A DNA stretch of 64,000 nucleotides, from NCBI GenBank assembly GCA_050250955.1, contig JBFWNR010000001.1, forward strand, positions 744,001 to 808,000. The letters are read 5' to 3'. Source of the stretch: CAWAYR01 sp050250955 (GTDB lineage Bacteria > Acidobacteriota > Vicinamibacteria > Vicinamibacterales > UBA2999). A program made the position numbers and the translations under genes. This document shows, piece after piece, positions 26,801 through 34,626 of the stretch; position 1 is the first letter of the stretch, and each line of letters opens with the position of its first letter. Under the pieces are notes generated by a model. It ran no database searches, had not been told where the DNA came from, and was given only the letters and a program-made list of their open reading frames with translations.

Positions 26801-29800
26801 ACCGCGCCAGGCCACCCGCGGCGACGGCGTCGCGCCGGCCAGTTCGGCCATCAGACGCGGCACGACGACCGGCACGGCGGCCGCGGCCGCGTCGCCGATG
26901 TCGAGCGTGCCGGCGTGCATGCCCGGCCACTCGGCCGGCGCGACCAGCGCGAGGCCGCGCAGGGTGGCGACTTCGGGCCGGGTCGCGACCTCCTCCGCGA
27001 CCGACTCGAAGCCGTCGGCGACGAACCACAGCCGCACCTGGTCGCGTCCGGTCTGCGCCAGCGCCTGCAGCAGCCGGAGCCCGCCGGCGAAGCCCACCGC
27101 CTGCACGGCGTCGAACGCCGCCTCGGCGTCACGGGCCGCGGACCGATCGAGCGCCCAGGTGTGCACGATGCCGAGCGGGCCCGGGGCGGTGTCCAACGCG
27201 GCCAGGACCCGGACGTACTCGGCGAGATCTCCGGGACGAACGACGTACTCGCCAGTGGCCGGAGCGGCCGGCGCCTCGCCGTAGCGGACCACGATGACGC
27301 GGCGGCCGCCGGCACCAAGCGCCGTCGCGAGGGCCTGACCGAGCGGATGGTGGCCGGCCAGCACCAGCCACGCCGCAGGCGCGGCGGAGGTGTCGGCCGG
27401 CGCGGCCGGGCGCGCCACCCAGGTCGGGTGGCCGATCCACTGGGCGGGATCGTTCGGCCGGACCAGCGCGGCGGCGGCGCCATCGCTGGTCTGCACGCCG
27501 CGGGTGGCATCGACCCAATAGCGGCCGCGGGCGAACGGATAGGTGGGGGCGGGCACGCGTCGCCGGGTCTCGCCCTCGTAGAACGCCGTCCAGTCCACGG
27601 CGGCGCCGACCGACCAGAGCCGCCCGACCGCGGACAGCAGCGTCCGCTGGTCGTCGTCGGTCTCCTTGGCGTGCCGCAACGTGCTCGTCACCAGCGGCGC
27701 GATCGCCGCCGCCGGGTGCTGCCTGACCAGCGCCGCCAGCTGCGATCCGGGTCCCAGTTCGACGATCGCCCGGGGCTCGTCCAACAGGGTCGCGACGCCG
27801 TCGGCGAAGCGGACCGTCGAGCGCAGGTGGCGAACCCAATAGTCGGGATCGACCGCTTCGGCGGCGGTGAGCCAGGTGCCGGTGACGTTGCTGATGCACG
27901 GCACGTTGGGCGGCCGCAGCGGGATCGCCTGCACCGCCTGGCGGAAGGTCGGCAGGATCGGCTCGAGTTCCCGCGAGTGCGCCGCCACGCCGATCGGCAG
28001 CCGGCGGTGGTCGAGTCCGGCGTCGGCGAGGCGCGCTTCGAGCGCGGCAACCGCCTGGTCGGCACCCGAAATCACCGTGCTCTGCGGGCCGTTCACCGCC
28101 GCCACCGACAGCGTCTCGTCGAGGTGCGCGGCCAGGGCGTCGGCCGGCGCGGCGACACTCACCATCGCGCCGCGCGGCAGGGCGTCGAACAGGCGGCCGC
28201 GGGTCACGACGATCGACAGGGCGTCGGGCAGCGACCAGACGCCGGCCAGGCAGGCGGCGACGTACTCGCCGAGACTGTGGCCGATGAGCGCCGCCGGGCG
28301 GATGCCCCACGCCTGCAGCGTCTGCGCCAGGGCGAAGCCGACCGAGAAGATCGCCGGCAGCGCCAGCGTGGCGTGATCGCGCAGCGCGTCGGCCGCCGCC
28401 TGACGCCCATCGGGATCGGGGAACACCACGCGGTCGAGGCCCGAGACGCCCAGCGCTTCGAGTTCGGCCAGGCAGCGCGCGAACGCCTCGGCGAACACCG
28501 GCTCCCGCTCGATCAGGCCACGCGCCATGTCGGGGTACTGCGCGCCGCCGCCGGGAAAGGCGAAGGCGATGGCCGGTGCGTCGGCAGCGCGACCGGTGAC
28601 CATCGCGGCGGACTGCCGCTCGCGCAACACCTGCACCGCCTCGTCCGCGGACGCCACCACTGCGACCCGGCGTTCGTCGAAGGTCCGCCGGCCGATCGCC
28701 ATCGTGTAGGCGACATCGGCGAGGCGGCCGTCGTCGGCCCCGTCGAGCGCCGCGGCCATCAGGTCGGTCGACCGCTCCAGCGCCTCGGGCGTCCGCGCCG
28801 ACCAGGTGAGCAGCTGCCAGGGCCGCGACGGCGTCGCAGACGGCGCCGGCGACGCGGCGGTGACGACGACGTGCGCCGCGATGCCGCCGTCGAAGGGCGC
28901 GCAGACCAGGGCTTGCCGCGGGCCCGATCCCGTCGGCCAACCGTCACGTGCGGTGGCGACCATCGCCGGCACATGGCGCTCGGCCTCGGGGCCGGTGTCG
29001 GCCGCCCCTGTCGGGGGGATCTCGCCGTGGGCGAGGGCCTGGGTGACGGCGATGAGCGACGCGGTGCCGGCGGCGGCGTCGAGGTGGCCGACGGCCCCGG
29101 CGATCGAGACCAGGCGGGCGCGCGCCGGCTGACCGGCGGCGGCGAACACCCGATCCAGCGCCGCCAGCTCGGCGCCGTCGGCGGCGCGCACGCCGGTGCC
29201 CGCCGCGACGAGCCCCAGGTCGGCAGCCGACGCGCCGGCGCGATCGAGCGCCTCCTCGATGAGCGCGGCCAGGGGGGCGGCGGCGACCTCCGGTGACCCG
29301 ACGTAGCCGGTCGCCGACCCGGCGATCACGGCGTGGATGGTGTCGCCGTCGCGCCGGGCGTCGTCGAGGCGGCGCAGGACGACCACGGCGGCGCCGCTGC
29401 CCGGGACGGTGCCGTCGGCGCGGCTGTCGAAGGGGCGGCACACACCCTGCCGCGAGAACTCGCCGTCGTCGCCGGCGAGATAGCCGCGGCCGGCGGGGAT
29501 GTCGATGGTGACGCCACCGGCCAGGGCCAGGTCGCACTCGCGCGCCAGCAGACTCTGCACCGCCAGGTGCACCGCGGCGAGGCCGGTCGCGCCGCCGCAC
29601 TGGACCGAGAGGCTGGGCCCGGTGAGATCGAGGGCGTAGGAGACGCGGGTGGCCAGGAAGTCCTTGTCGTTGCCGGCGTGACGCACGTAGAAGAGGCCGA
29701 GCTGGGCCATCAGCGCCTGGTTGGCGAGCAGCTGGCGCGGCAGGTACGTGGTCGCGCCACAGCCGGTGAAGACGCCGACCGGTCCAGGCACCCGGGCCGG

Positions 29801-30133
29801 GTCGTAGCCGGCGTGTTCGAGGGCGTGCCAGGCGGTCTCGAGCAGGTGGCGGTGCTGCGGATCCATTAGCGCGGCGTCCCGCGGCCCGATCCTGAAGAAC
29901 CCGGCGTCGAACGCCTCGAGGCCGTCCAGAGCGGCGGCGACGGCGACGTGGTCGGGGCGGGCGGCGAATGCGGCGTGTTCCCCGGCAGCGAGCGCGGCCC
30001 GGTCGAGGGCGACGACGCCGGTCTTTCCGTGACGGAGCAGTTCCCAGAAGGCGGTGACGTCGGCGGCCCCGGGGAAGCGCCCGGCCATCCCGACGACGGC
30101 CACCTCGTGGCCGCGCCCCTGGTCGCTGCTCAC
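23849..30133 (-). CDS. Type I PKS: inactive KS - AT - KR - DH - ACP - thioesterase
   Basis: A 2094-residue protein from a GTG at 30133 that overlaps the NRPS stop (GTGA). Domains: KS-like 8-425, pre-AT linker about 440-510, AT 522-840 (PGGGAQYPD; Ser620 in GHSLGEY; extender motif VAAH at 716-719), post-AT linker YPFARGRYW, KR about 900-1330 (GGLGGVG at 1144-1150, Lys1247, Tyr1284), hot-dog DH about 1350-1610 (His1366, Asp1533), ACP with Ser1739 (GGESL), TE with Ser1877 (GSSLG) and His2050 or His2058. The KS has lost its Cys (VQCGGATG, Gly181 aligned with the nucleophile), the HGTGT His and the KTNIGH Lys, and NSxGxGGTN is also degraded; only His350 remains. KR has Ser1288 where Asn is usual. 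KR before DH is unlike ordinary modules. AT, ACP and TE look functional, so it probably loads a malonyl-type unit, reduces, dehydrates and releases. Confidence 0.93.
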   Translation of the reverse strand: MSSDQGRGHEVAVVGMAGRFPGAADVTAFWELLRHGKTGVVALDRAALAAGEHAAFAARPDHVAVAAALDGLEAFDAGFFRIGPRDAALMDPQHRHLLETAWHALEHAGYDPARVPGPVGVFTGCGATTYLPRQLLANQALMAQLGLFYVRHAGNDKDFLATRVSYALDLTGPSLSVQCGGATGLAAVHLAVQSLLARECDLALAGGVTIDIPAGRGYLAGDDGEFSRQGVCRPFDSRADGTVPGSGAAVVVLRRLDDARRDGDTIHAVIAGSATGYVGSPEVAAAPLAALIEEALDRAGASAADLGLVAAGTGVRAADGAELAALDRVFAAAGQPARARLVSIAGAVGHLDAAAGTASLIAVTQALAHGEIPPTGAADTGPEAERHVPAMVATARDGWPTGSGPRQALVCAPFDGGIAAHVVVTAASPAPSATPSRPWQLLTWSARTPEALERSTDLMAAALDGADDGRLADVAYTMAIGRRTFDERRVAVVASADEAVQVLRERQSAAMVTGRAADAPAIAFAFPGGGAQYPDMARGLIEREPVFAEAFARCLAELEALGVSGLDRVVFPDPDGRQAAADALRDHATLALPAIFSVGFALAQTLQAWGIRPAALIGHSLGEYVAACLAGVWSLPDALSIVVTRGRLFDALPRGAMVSVAAPADALAAHLDETLSVAAVNGPQSTVISGADQAVAALEARLADAGLDHRRLPIGVAAHSRELEPILPTFRQAVQAIPLRPPNVPCISNVTGTWLTAAEAVDPDYWVRHLRSTVRFADGVATLLDEPRAIVELGPGSQLAALVRQHPAAAIAPLVTSTLRHAKETDDDQRTLLSAVGRLWSVGAAVDWTAFYEGETRRRVPAPTYPFARGRYWVDATRGVQTSDGAAAALVRPNDPAQWIGHPTWVARPAAPADTSAAPAAWLVLAGHHPLGQALATALGAGGRRVIVVRYGEAPAAPATGEYVVRPGDLAEYVRVLAALDTAPGPLGIVHTWALDRSAARDAEAAFDAVQAVGFAGGLRLLQALAQTGRDQVRLWFVADGFESVAEEVATRPEVATLRGLALVAPAEWPGMHAGTLDIGDAAAAAVPVVVPRLMAELAGATPSPRVAWRGPTRFVHQVEMAPPPGSAPSPIELRPGGTYLITGGLGGVGLVHARYLARQYRARLVIVSRRPPAASAAAVAELEALGAEVLVLSADVTDRAAMRAAVVAARQRFGVVDAVFHAAGVLEPSLLATLDPAGAAAAMAAKTRGTLLLDDVFADAPPALVVAFSSISSLVGIPGQAAYAAASAFLSAWAAAPAPPGQRRLALLYGPWRDAGMTARNVAAADPAGAGPRHPLLGFRQPDVAGAVVFERVFRPDDDWVLGEHAVRGGPAVLPGAAAFATIVAALAARAGTPAASCAIEDLRFASPLAVARDGAVPVRVSLAPAGARWRYSVESRPAGLGWREHVTAVVEARVSPPPSLDLAVLRRRCGGERGVDSTAPHRHQAQVMEFGPRWQSRLEVHYGDDEVLATIEAPAATAGDAGLAWHPAIVDLALTAGLALVPAGAASSDGPGLWAPSGCDRATLWRAPGSRLLVHSRLRRGESPDRVAVFDVTLCDDAGAVYGEFRGWRLQGVAPGRLAGTTPTGRGDSTRDPVSALADVHGIGEDEGAVAFERALATGARKLVVSSLDVGALRAHLAALGSGANPAGGGPRRDDLGTPFVAARSDLERRLAEIWARHLGVDRVGIHDDFFALGGESLIGLRVFAEIRRTLGATVPVDALFGAPTVAALAQTLVAAGAPVDPAAGDRAPGSSAVVIQAGEHRPRLFCVHDQNGYVLLYRDLARHLGQDQPFVALQAAGLDDPRQVDRTIVAMATRYVEVVRRVQPRGPYWLAGSSLGGIVAFEIARQLTAAGDEVALLALIDSWTPANLRSWWFGPGDESVWARARRHVRELVTAGPRRYLDTRLRNRRAWHDYQQRARSEQERQDVLGAQAADHLASGAPMAPELLTYYLEQVYGEAYRAYDAAAWPGTVTLFRAMERANERDNDPSLGWSAVALGGLEVIAVPGPHGLMVREPHVATLAAELRAAIDRALDRRAADAGGTVTARRGPETP

Positions 30134-33100
30134 CGTGGGCCGCCTCGTCGCGGCGGCCGCGCCGCACGGCGGGCGGCGGCACGGTCGTCACCGACCCGGG
30201 CGGCGGCGCCGGCCGCGCTGCCGCCGGCGAGATGGCGGGCCAGCGTCCGAATCGTCGGGAACCGGAACAGATCGGTGATCGGCAGCGTGCGGCCGAACTC
30301 CTCGCCGATCCGGCCGGCCACCTGCATGGTCAGCAGCGAGTGGCCGCCGAGCTCGAAGAAGTTGTCGTCGATGCCGACGGCCGGCAGCGCCAGCACGTCG
30401 CGCCAGATCGCCGCGAGCCGGCGCTGCCCGTCGTCGCCGGGGGCGGCCGGCGGCGCCGCCGGCCGCGCCACGACGGCGTCGGGCGACGGCAGCGCCCGGC
30501 GGTCGATCTTGCCGTTCGGCGTTCTCGGCAGCGCCTCGAGCACGACGACCACCGCCGGCACCATCACCTCGGGCAGCCGCGCCTTCACGGCCTCGCGGCA
30601 GCGCTCCGCGGACAACGCCGCGCCGGCGGCCGCACTGACGTAGCCGATCAGCCGGTGCGTCGTCGGTCCGTCGCCGTGGAGCGCGACGGCGGCCTCGCGC
30701 ACGCCCGGCACCGCGCCGAGCGCCTCTTCGATCTCCCCGAGTTCGATGCGATGCCCGCGCAGTTTGACCTGGTGGTCCATCCGGCCGAGGAATTCGAGGA
30801 CGCCGTCGGGACGGAAGCGGACCCGATCGCCGGTGCGATACATCCGTGCCGGCGGCCCGGCGAACGGGTCGGGCAGGAAACGGGCGGCCGTGAGATCGGG
30901 CCGGCGGTGATAGCCGCGGGCCACGCCCGGGCCGCCGAGGTAGAGCTCGCCGGGGGCGCCGGGCGGCACCAGCTGGCCGCGCGGATCGAGGACGTAGACG
31001 CGCGTGCCGGCGATCGGCGTGCCGATCGGCACCGGCGTTTCGTCGCCGGTGAGGTCGTGGGTCAACGACCACACGGTGGTCTCGGTCGGGCCGTACATGT
31101 TGGTCACACGCGCCGTGGTGGCCTGGCGGATCCGGCCGAGCAGGGCCTCGGGCAGCGCCTCGCCGCCGACCAGCCAGTGGCGCAGGCGGCCCAGGGCCGG
31201 CACCGACGCGGGGTGGTCGACCAGCATCGCCGCCAGCGACGGCGTGCACTGGAAGTGGGTGACCGCGAAACGCTCGATGAGCGCGGCCAGCGGCGGCTCG
31301 GCGGCGGCGCGCGGCCCGGCCACGCGGGCCCGCACCGCCGCCAGCGGGGCGAGCGACGCCAGCACCTGCGCGGCCGGCACGCCGAAGTCGATGAGACAGG
31401 CGATCTCGTCGACGCCGATGGCGCGCAGCCGTTCGATCGTGGCCACGCAGGTGTCAATCGATCCGAACAGCCCGCCGTGGCGGAAATAGCGCTCGAAGGC
31501 GTGCTCGAGCAGCGCGTCGAGATCGGCCGGCGACAGGTCGCGGAACAGGTCGTCGGTGGACGCGTCGGGGCGGAGGGTCCGGCCCTTGAAGGCCGGGAAC
31601 GACCAGGCGTGCTGCTTGACCAGGTTGAGCGACGAGCCGAGGTACTGCTTCATCGGCTCGCGGACGATCGCCCGCACCTGGTCGTCGTCGTCGCCGACGA
31701 ACGTGTGCAGCATCAGCGTGACGTGTCCGGGCCCGGCGTGGCCGGCCTCGCGACGCGCCGTCCGATAGACCCGCAGCTTCTCGGCCACCTCCTCCACGGT
31801 CTGCCCGAGCAGGTGGGTCAGGACGTTGGCGCCGAGCGCGCCGGCCTGCGCGAACGTCTCGGGATTGCCGGCGGTCGTGATCCAGCAGGGCAGCTCCGGC
31901 TGCACCGGCCGCGGCAGCGTGCGGACCTCGACCTGGCGGCCGCCGGGCGCCGGCAGGACCACGCTCTCGCCGCGCCACAGCCGGCGCATCGTCGCCAGGC
32001 CGTCGAACATCACCTGCTTGGCGCGGGCATGGTTGTCCGGCGCGAGCACGAAGTCGTTCGGGTGCCAGCCCGACGCGAAGGCGATGCCGACGCGGCCGTT
32101 CGAGAGGTTGTCGACGAGGGCCCAGTCCTCGGCCGCCCGCACCGGGTGGTGCAGCGGCAGCACCAGCGACCCGGCGCGAATGCCGACGCGCCTGGTCAGC
32201 GCGGCGACCGCGGCGCTGGTGATCGCCGGATTGGGATAGAGGCCGCCGAAGGCGTGGAAATGGCGCTCGGGCGTCCACACGGCCTCGAAACCGTGCTGGT
32301 CGGCGAACACGGCGCCCTCGGTGAGGAGCCGATAGCGCTCGGCCCCGCCGGCGCTTTCGTCGCTGGCGAAGTAGAACAGGCTGAGGTCGATCGGCCCCTC
32401 CGGCGCCGCCGCCCCGGCCCCGAGCGCCGCGCGCGGGTCGGTGTGCAGCACCACGTGGAACCCCCGGCACAGCGTCCAGAGCAGCTCGAGCACCGAGATG
32501 TCGAACGACAGACTGGTCACCGCGAGCCAGACGCCGGGTGGCCCGGGATCCAGCCGCGCGTCCATCGCCGCGAAGAAGCTGGTGACGTTGCCGTGCTCCA
32601 GCATCACGCCCTTGGGTCCACCGGTCGACCCGGAGGTGTAGATCACGTAGGCCAGGTCGGCGCCGGAGCGTTCGACCGCGGGATTGCCCTCGTCGGGGTC
32701 ACCGGTGTGGTCGTCGTCCAGATCCAGGCGGGACACGTCGGCCGGCAGCGCCGCGGCGTGGCGGGCCGTGGTGATGACCGCAGCGGCGCCGGCATCGGCC
32801 AGCGTCGTCGCCGTGCGCTCGGCGGGATAGGACGGATCGAGCGGCAGATAGGCGGCGCCGGCCTTGAGGATGCCGAGGACGGCGACGACCATGTCGGCCG
32901 AGCGATCGACGTGCAGGCCGACGAGATCGCCGCGGCCGATCCCGCGCGCCATCAGGCGCCGGGCGAGGCGATTGGCGCCGCGGTTGACGGCCGCGAAGTC
33001 GCGCGTCTCGCGCCACGTCGACAGCGCCGGGTGGTGCGGCGTGCGCGCCACCTGGGCTTCGAACTGCTCGACCACACTCGCCGCCCCGGCCCCGGGACGC

Positions 33101-34626
33101 TCGCTGCGGTTCCAGTCGACGAGCAGCTGGTGGCGTTCGTTCGCCGAGACGACCGGGATGTCGCCCACGGCGGTCTCCGGCGCGGCGAAAGCCGCGCGCA
33201 GGAAGGTCTCGGCACGACGGCACAACGTGTCGAGGTCGGCCGGCAGGCGACGCGGATCGCCGCGCCACGTCGCCCTGGCGCCGTCGGCGGACACGGCCAG
33301 GCGCAGGGCGAGGCGGTCGTCGTGCCACCCGGTGCGGCCGTCGTCGATCACGAGTCCTACGGCCAGGCGTCCGGTGAGATCGTCGTCGGCCGCCGCACGC
33401 AGGTCCGGCGTCCGCCGGCCCAGGTCGCGCAGGAAGCTGCCGGCGCGGTCGTGAGCCCCGATGGCTGCGGCCAGTTCGCGCGTCACCTCGACGAAGGGGC
33501 GCGCCGGGTCGACGGTCACCCGCAGCGGTGGCAGCGTCTCGAACCACCGCTCGAGGCCCTCCAGCGCCGCCGCCAGCCCGACGCCGCGACAGCCGACGTC
33601 GAACGCCGTCTGGTCGAAGGCCCGGACGCACCAGGCCAGCCACGCCGCCGCCAGCGTCGCGGCGCCGTGGCGCGCCAGGTCCCCGAACGCGATCCGGACC
33701 TCGGACGCTGGCGACGGCGCGTCGCCGCGGCTGCCGAGCGCCAGCGGGCGCAGGGCGCGCAGCCGGGCGATCCACGCCGGTTCGTCGACGCACCACGCGC
33801 GGTGCTGGGCGGTGATCCGCGCCGCCACACCGGCGGGCAGCGGCTCGGCGCCGGGCCGGTCGCCGGCGCGGGCGCGGGCGATGGTGGCGGCGTCGGCCCG
33901 GGCGACGGCGCCGTCTTCCAGGAACCACGGCGTGCACAGCGGGTTGGCGTACGGCCCGAAGTCGAGGGCGCGGACCAGCGCGTCGAGCTCGTCGAGCGGC
34001 TGCGACCAGTCGAGGTGTCCCGCCGCGGCGGGGCGGGCGCGCCGGCCGAAGTAGTGCCGTCCCGCCTCGGGCATCGGACGCGGCTCGAGGGTGCCGGCGA
34101 CCAGGGCGGCGACCAGCCGCTGGAAGGCGCGATGGCCCGCCTCGTAGCACTTGGCGTTCAGCGTCAAGGCGGTCTCGTCGGCGGCGATCGCGAAGGTCTC
34201 CTGCTCGAGGATGCCGCCGCGATCGACGTCGGCGACCGCGACGTGCCAGGTGATGCCGTGGGACGGCTCGCGGTGGATGAGCGCCCAGGTGGTGGCGTGC
34301 AACCCGGCGTAGCGTGGCAGAAGCGCGTCGTGGAAGTTGATGACGTGGCGGCGCGCCAGCGCCAGCCAGTCCGGCGGCAGCACCCGCAGATTGCCGATGC
34401 TGAAGACATAGTCGACCGCGCCGGCGCCGAGCCGGTCGGCGATGCCGCTGGCAAACGGCTCGACCGGCAGGCCGTGGCCCGCCGCCCAGCGCTGGATGGT
34501 CGGGTCCTCGCTGACGACGCCGACGATCCGCACGCCGGCGGCGCGCAACGCGTCGCCGCAGCTGGCCAGCAGTGAGCCGTTGCCGATGAGCAGGCCGTCG
34601 AGGGTCGGCATCGGAGCGGCGGTCAC
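30130..34626 (-). CDS. NRPS: formyltransferase - C-domain remnant - adenylation split by luciferase-like monooxygenase - PCP
   Basis: A 1498-residue protein from a GTG at 34626 overlapping the upstream stop (GTGA); ATG 34611 is the alternative. Domains: formyltransferase 1-255 with catalytic Asn97, His99 (NFHDALLPRYAG) and Asp135; a remnant of a condensation domain about 270-500 keeping only the C-terminal lobe and no HHxxxDG; adenylation 515-740 with TSGSTGGPKG (664-673); MupA/Atu3671-type FMN luciferase-like monooxygenase 742-1102; rest of adenylation 1110-1390 (NMYGPTE, RTGD, NGKIDR); PCP with Ser1430 (GGHSL). The specificity code read from the A motifs is D-I-L-Q-L-G-M-V-W-K (Asp709, Gln1126, Leu1152, Gly1154, Met1177, Val1185, Trp1186, Lys1373), close to the published glycine code. 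Expected action: activate glycine, perhaps oxidise it, and N-formylate it on the PCP. No C domain able to make a peptide bond is present. Confidence 0.93.
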   Translation of the reverse strand: MTAAPMPTLDGLLIGNGSLLASCGDALRAAGVRIVGVVSEDPTIQRWAAGHGLPVEPFASGIADRLGAGAVDYVFSIGNLRVLPPDWLALARRHVINFHDALLPRYAGLHATTWALIHREPSHGITWHVAVADVDRGGILEQETFAIAADETALTLNAKCYEAGHRAFQRLVAALVAGTLEPRPMPEAGRHYFGRRARPAAAGHLDWSQPLDELDALVRALDFGPYANPLCTPWFLEDGAVARADAATIARARAGDRPGAEPLPAGVAARITAQHRAWCVDEPAWIARLRALRPLALGSRGDAPSPASEVRIAFGDLARHGAATLAAAWLAWCVRAFDQTAFDVGCRGVGLAAALEGLERWFETLPPLRVTVDPARPFVEVTRELAAAIGAHDRAGSFLRDLGRRTPDLRAAADDDLTGRLAVGLVIDDGRTGWHDDRLALRLAVSADGARATWRGDPRRLPADLDTLCRRAETFLRAAFAAPETAVGDIPVVSANERHQLLVDWNRSERPGAGAASVVEQFEAQVARTPHHPALSTWRETRDFAAVNRGANRLARRLMARGIGRGDLVGLHVDRSADMVVAVLGILKAGAAYLPLDPSYPAERTATTLADAGAAAVITTARHAAALPADVSRLDLDDDHTGDPDEGNPAVERSGADLAYVIYTSGSTGGPKGVMLEHGNVTSFFAAMDARLDPGPPGVWLAVTSLSFDISVLELLWTLCRGFHVVLHTDPRAALGAGAAAPEGPIDLSLFYFASDESAGGAERYRLLTEGAVFADQHGFEAVWTPERHFHAFGGLYPNPAITSAAVAALTRRVGIRAGSLVLPLHHPVRAAEDWALVDNLSNGRVGIAFASGWHPNDFVLAPDNHARAKQVMFDGLATMRRLWRGESVVLPAPGGRQVEVRTLPRPVQPELPCWITTAGNPETFAQAGALGANVLTHLLGQTVEEVAEKLRVYRTARREAGHAGPGHVTLMLHTFVGDDDDQVRAIVREPMKQYLGSSLNLVKQHAWSFPAFKGRTLRPDASTDDLFRDLSPADLDALLEHAFERYFRHGGLFGSIDTCVATIERLRAIGVDEIACLIDFGVPAAQVLASLAPLAAVRARVAGPRAAAEPPLAALIERFAVTHFQCTPSLAAMLVDHPASVPALGRLRHWLVGGEALPEALLGRIRQATTARVTNMYGPTETTVWSLTHDLTGDETPVPIGTPIAGTRVYVLDPRGQLVPPGAPGELYLGGPGVARGYHRRPDLTAARFLPDPFAGPPARMYRTGDRVRFRPDGVLEFLGRMDHQVKLRGHRIELGEIEEALGAVPGVREAAVALHGDGPTTHRLIGYVSAAAGAALSAERCREAVKARLPEVMVPAVVVVLEALPRTPNGKIDRRALPSPDAVVARPAAPPAAPGDDGQRRLAAIWRDVLALPAVGIDDNFFELGGHSLLTMQVAGRIGEEFGRTLPITDLFRFPTIRTLARHLAGGSAAGAAARVGDDRAAARRAARPPRRGGPR

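Noticed and set aside
29580..29600. Cys179 of the PKS KS-like domain as an alternative nucleophile.
   Set aside because: It lies two residues before the nucleophile position, and the His and Lys partners are also lost, so a shifted active site is unlikely.
23849..30133. Sequencing error or frameshift as the cause of the degenerate KS.
   Set aside because: The reading frame is unbroken for 2094 residues and four separate motifs are changed while the flanking KS sequence remains well aligned.
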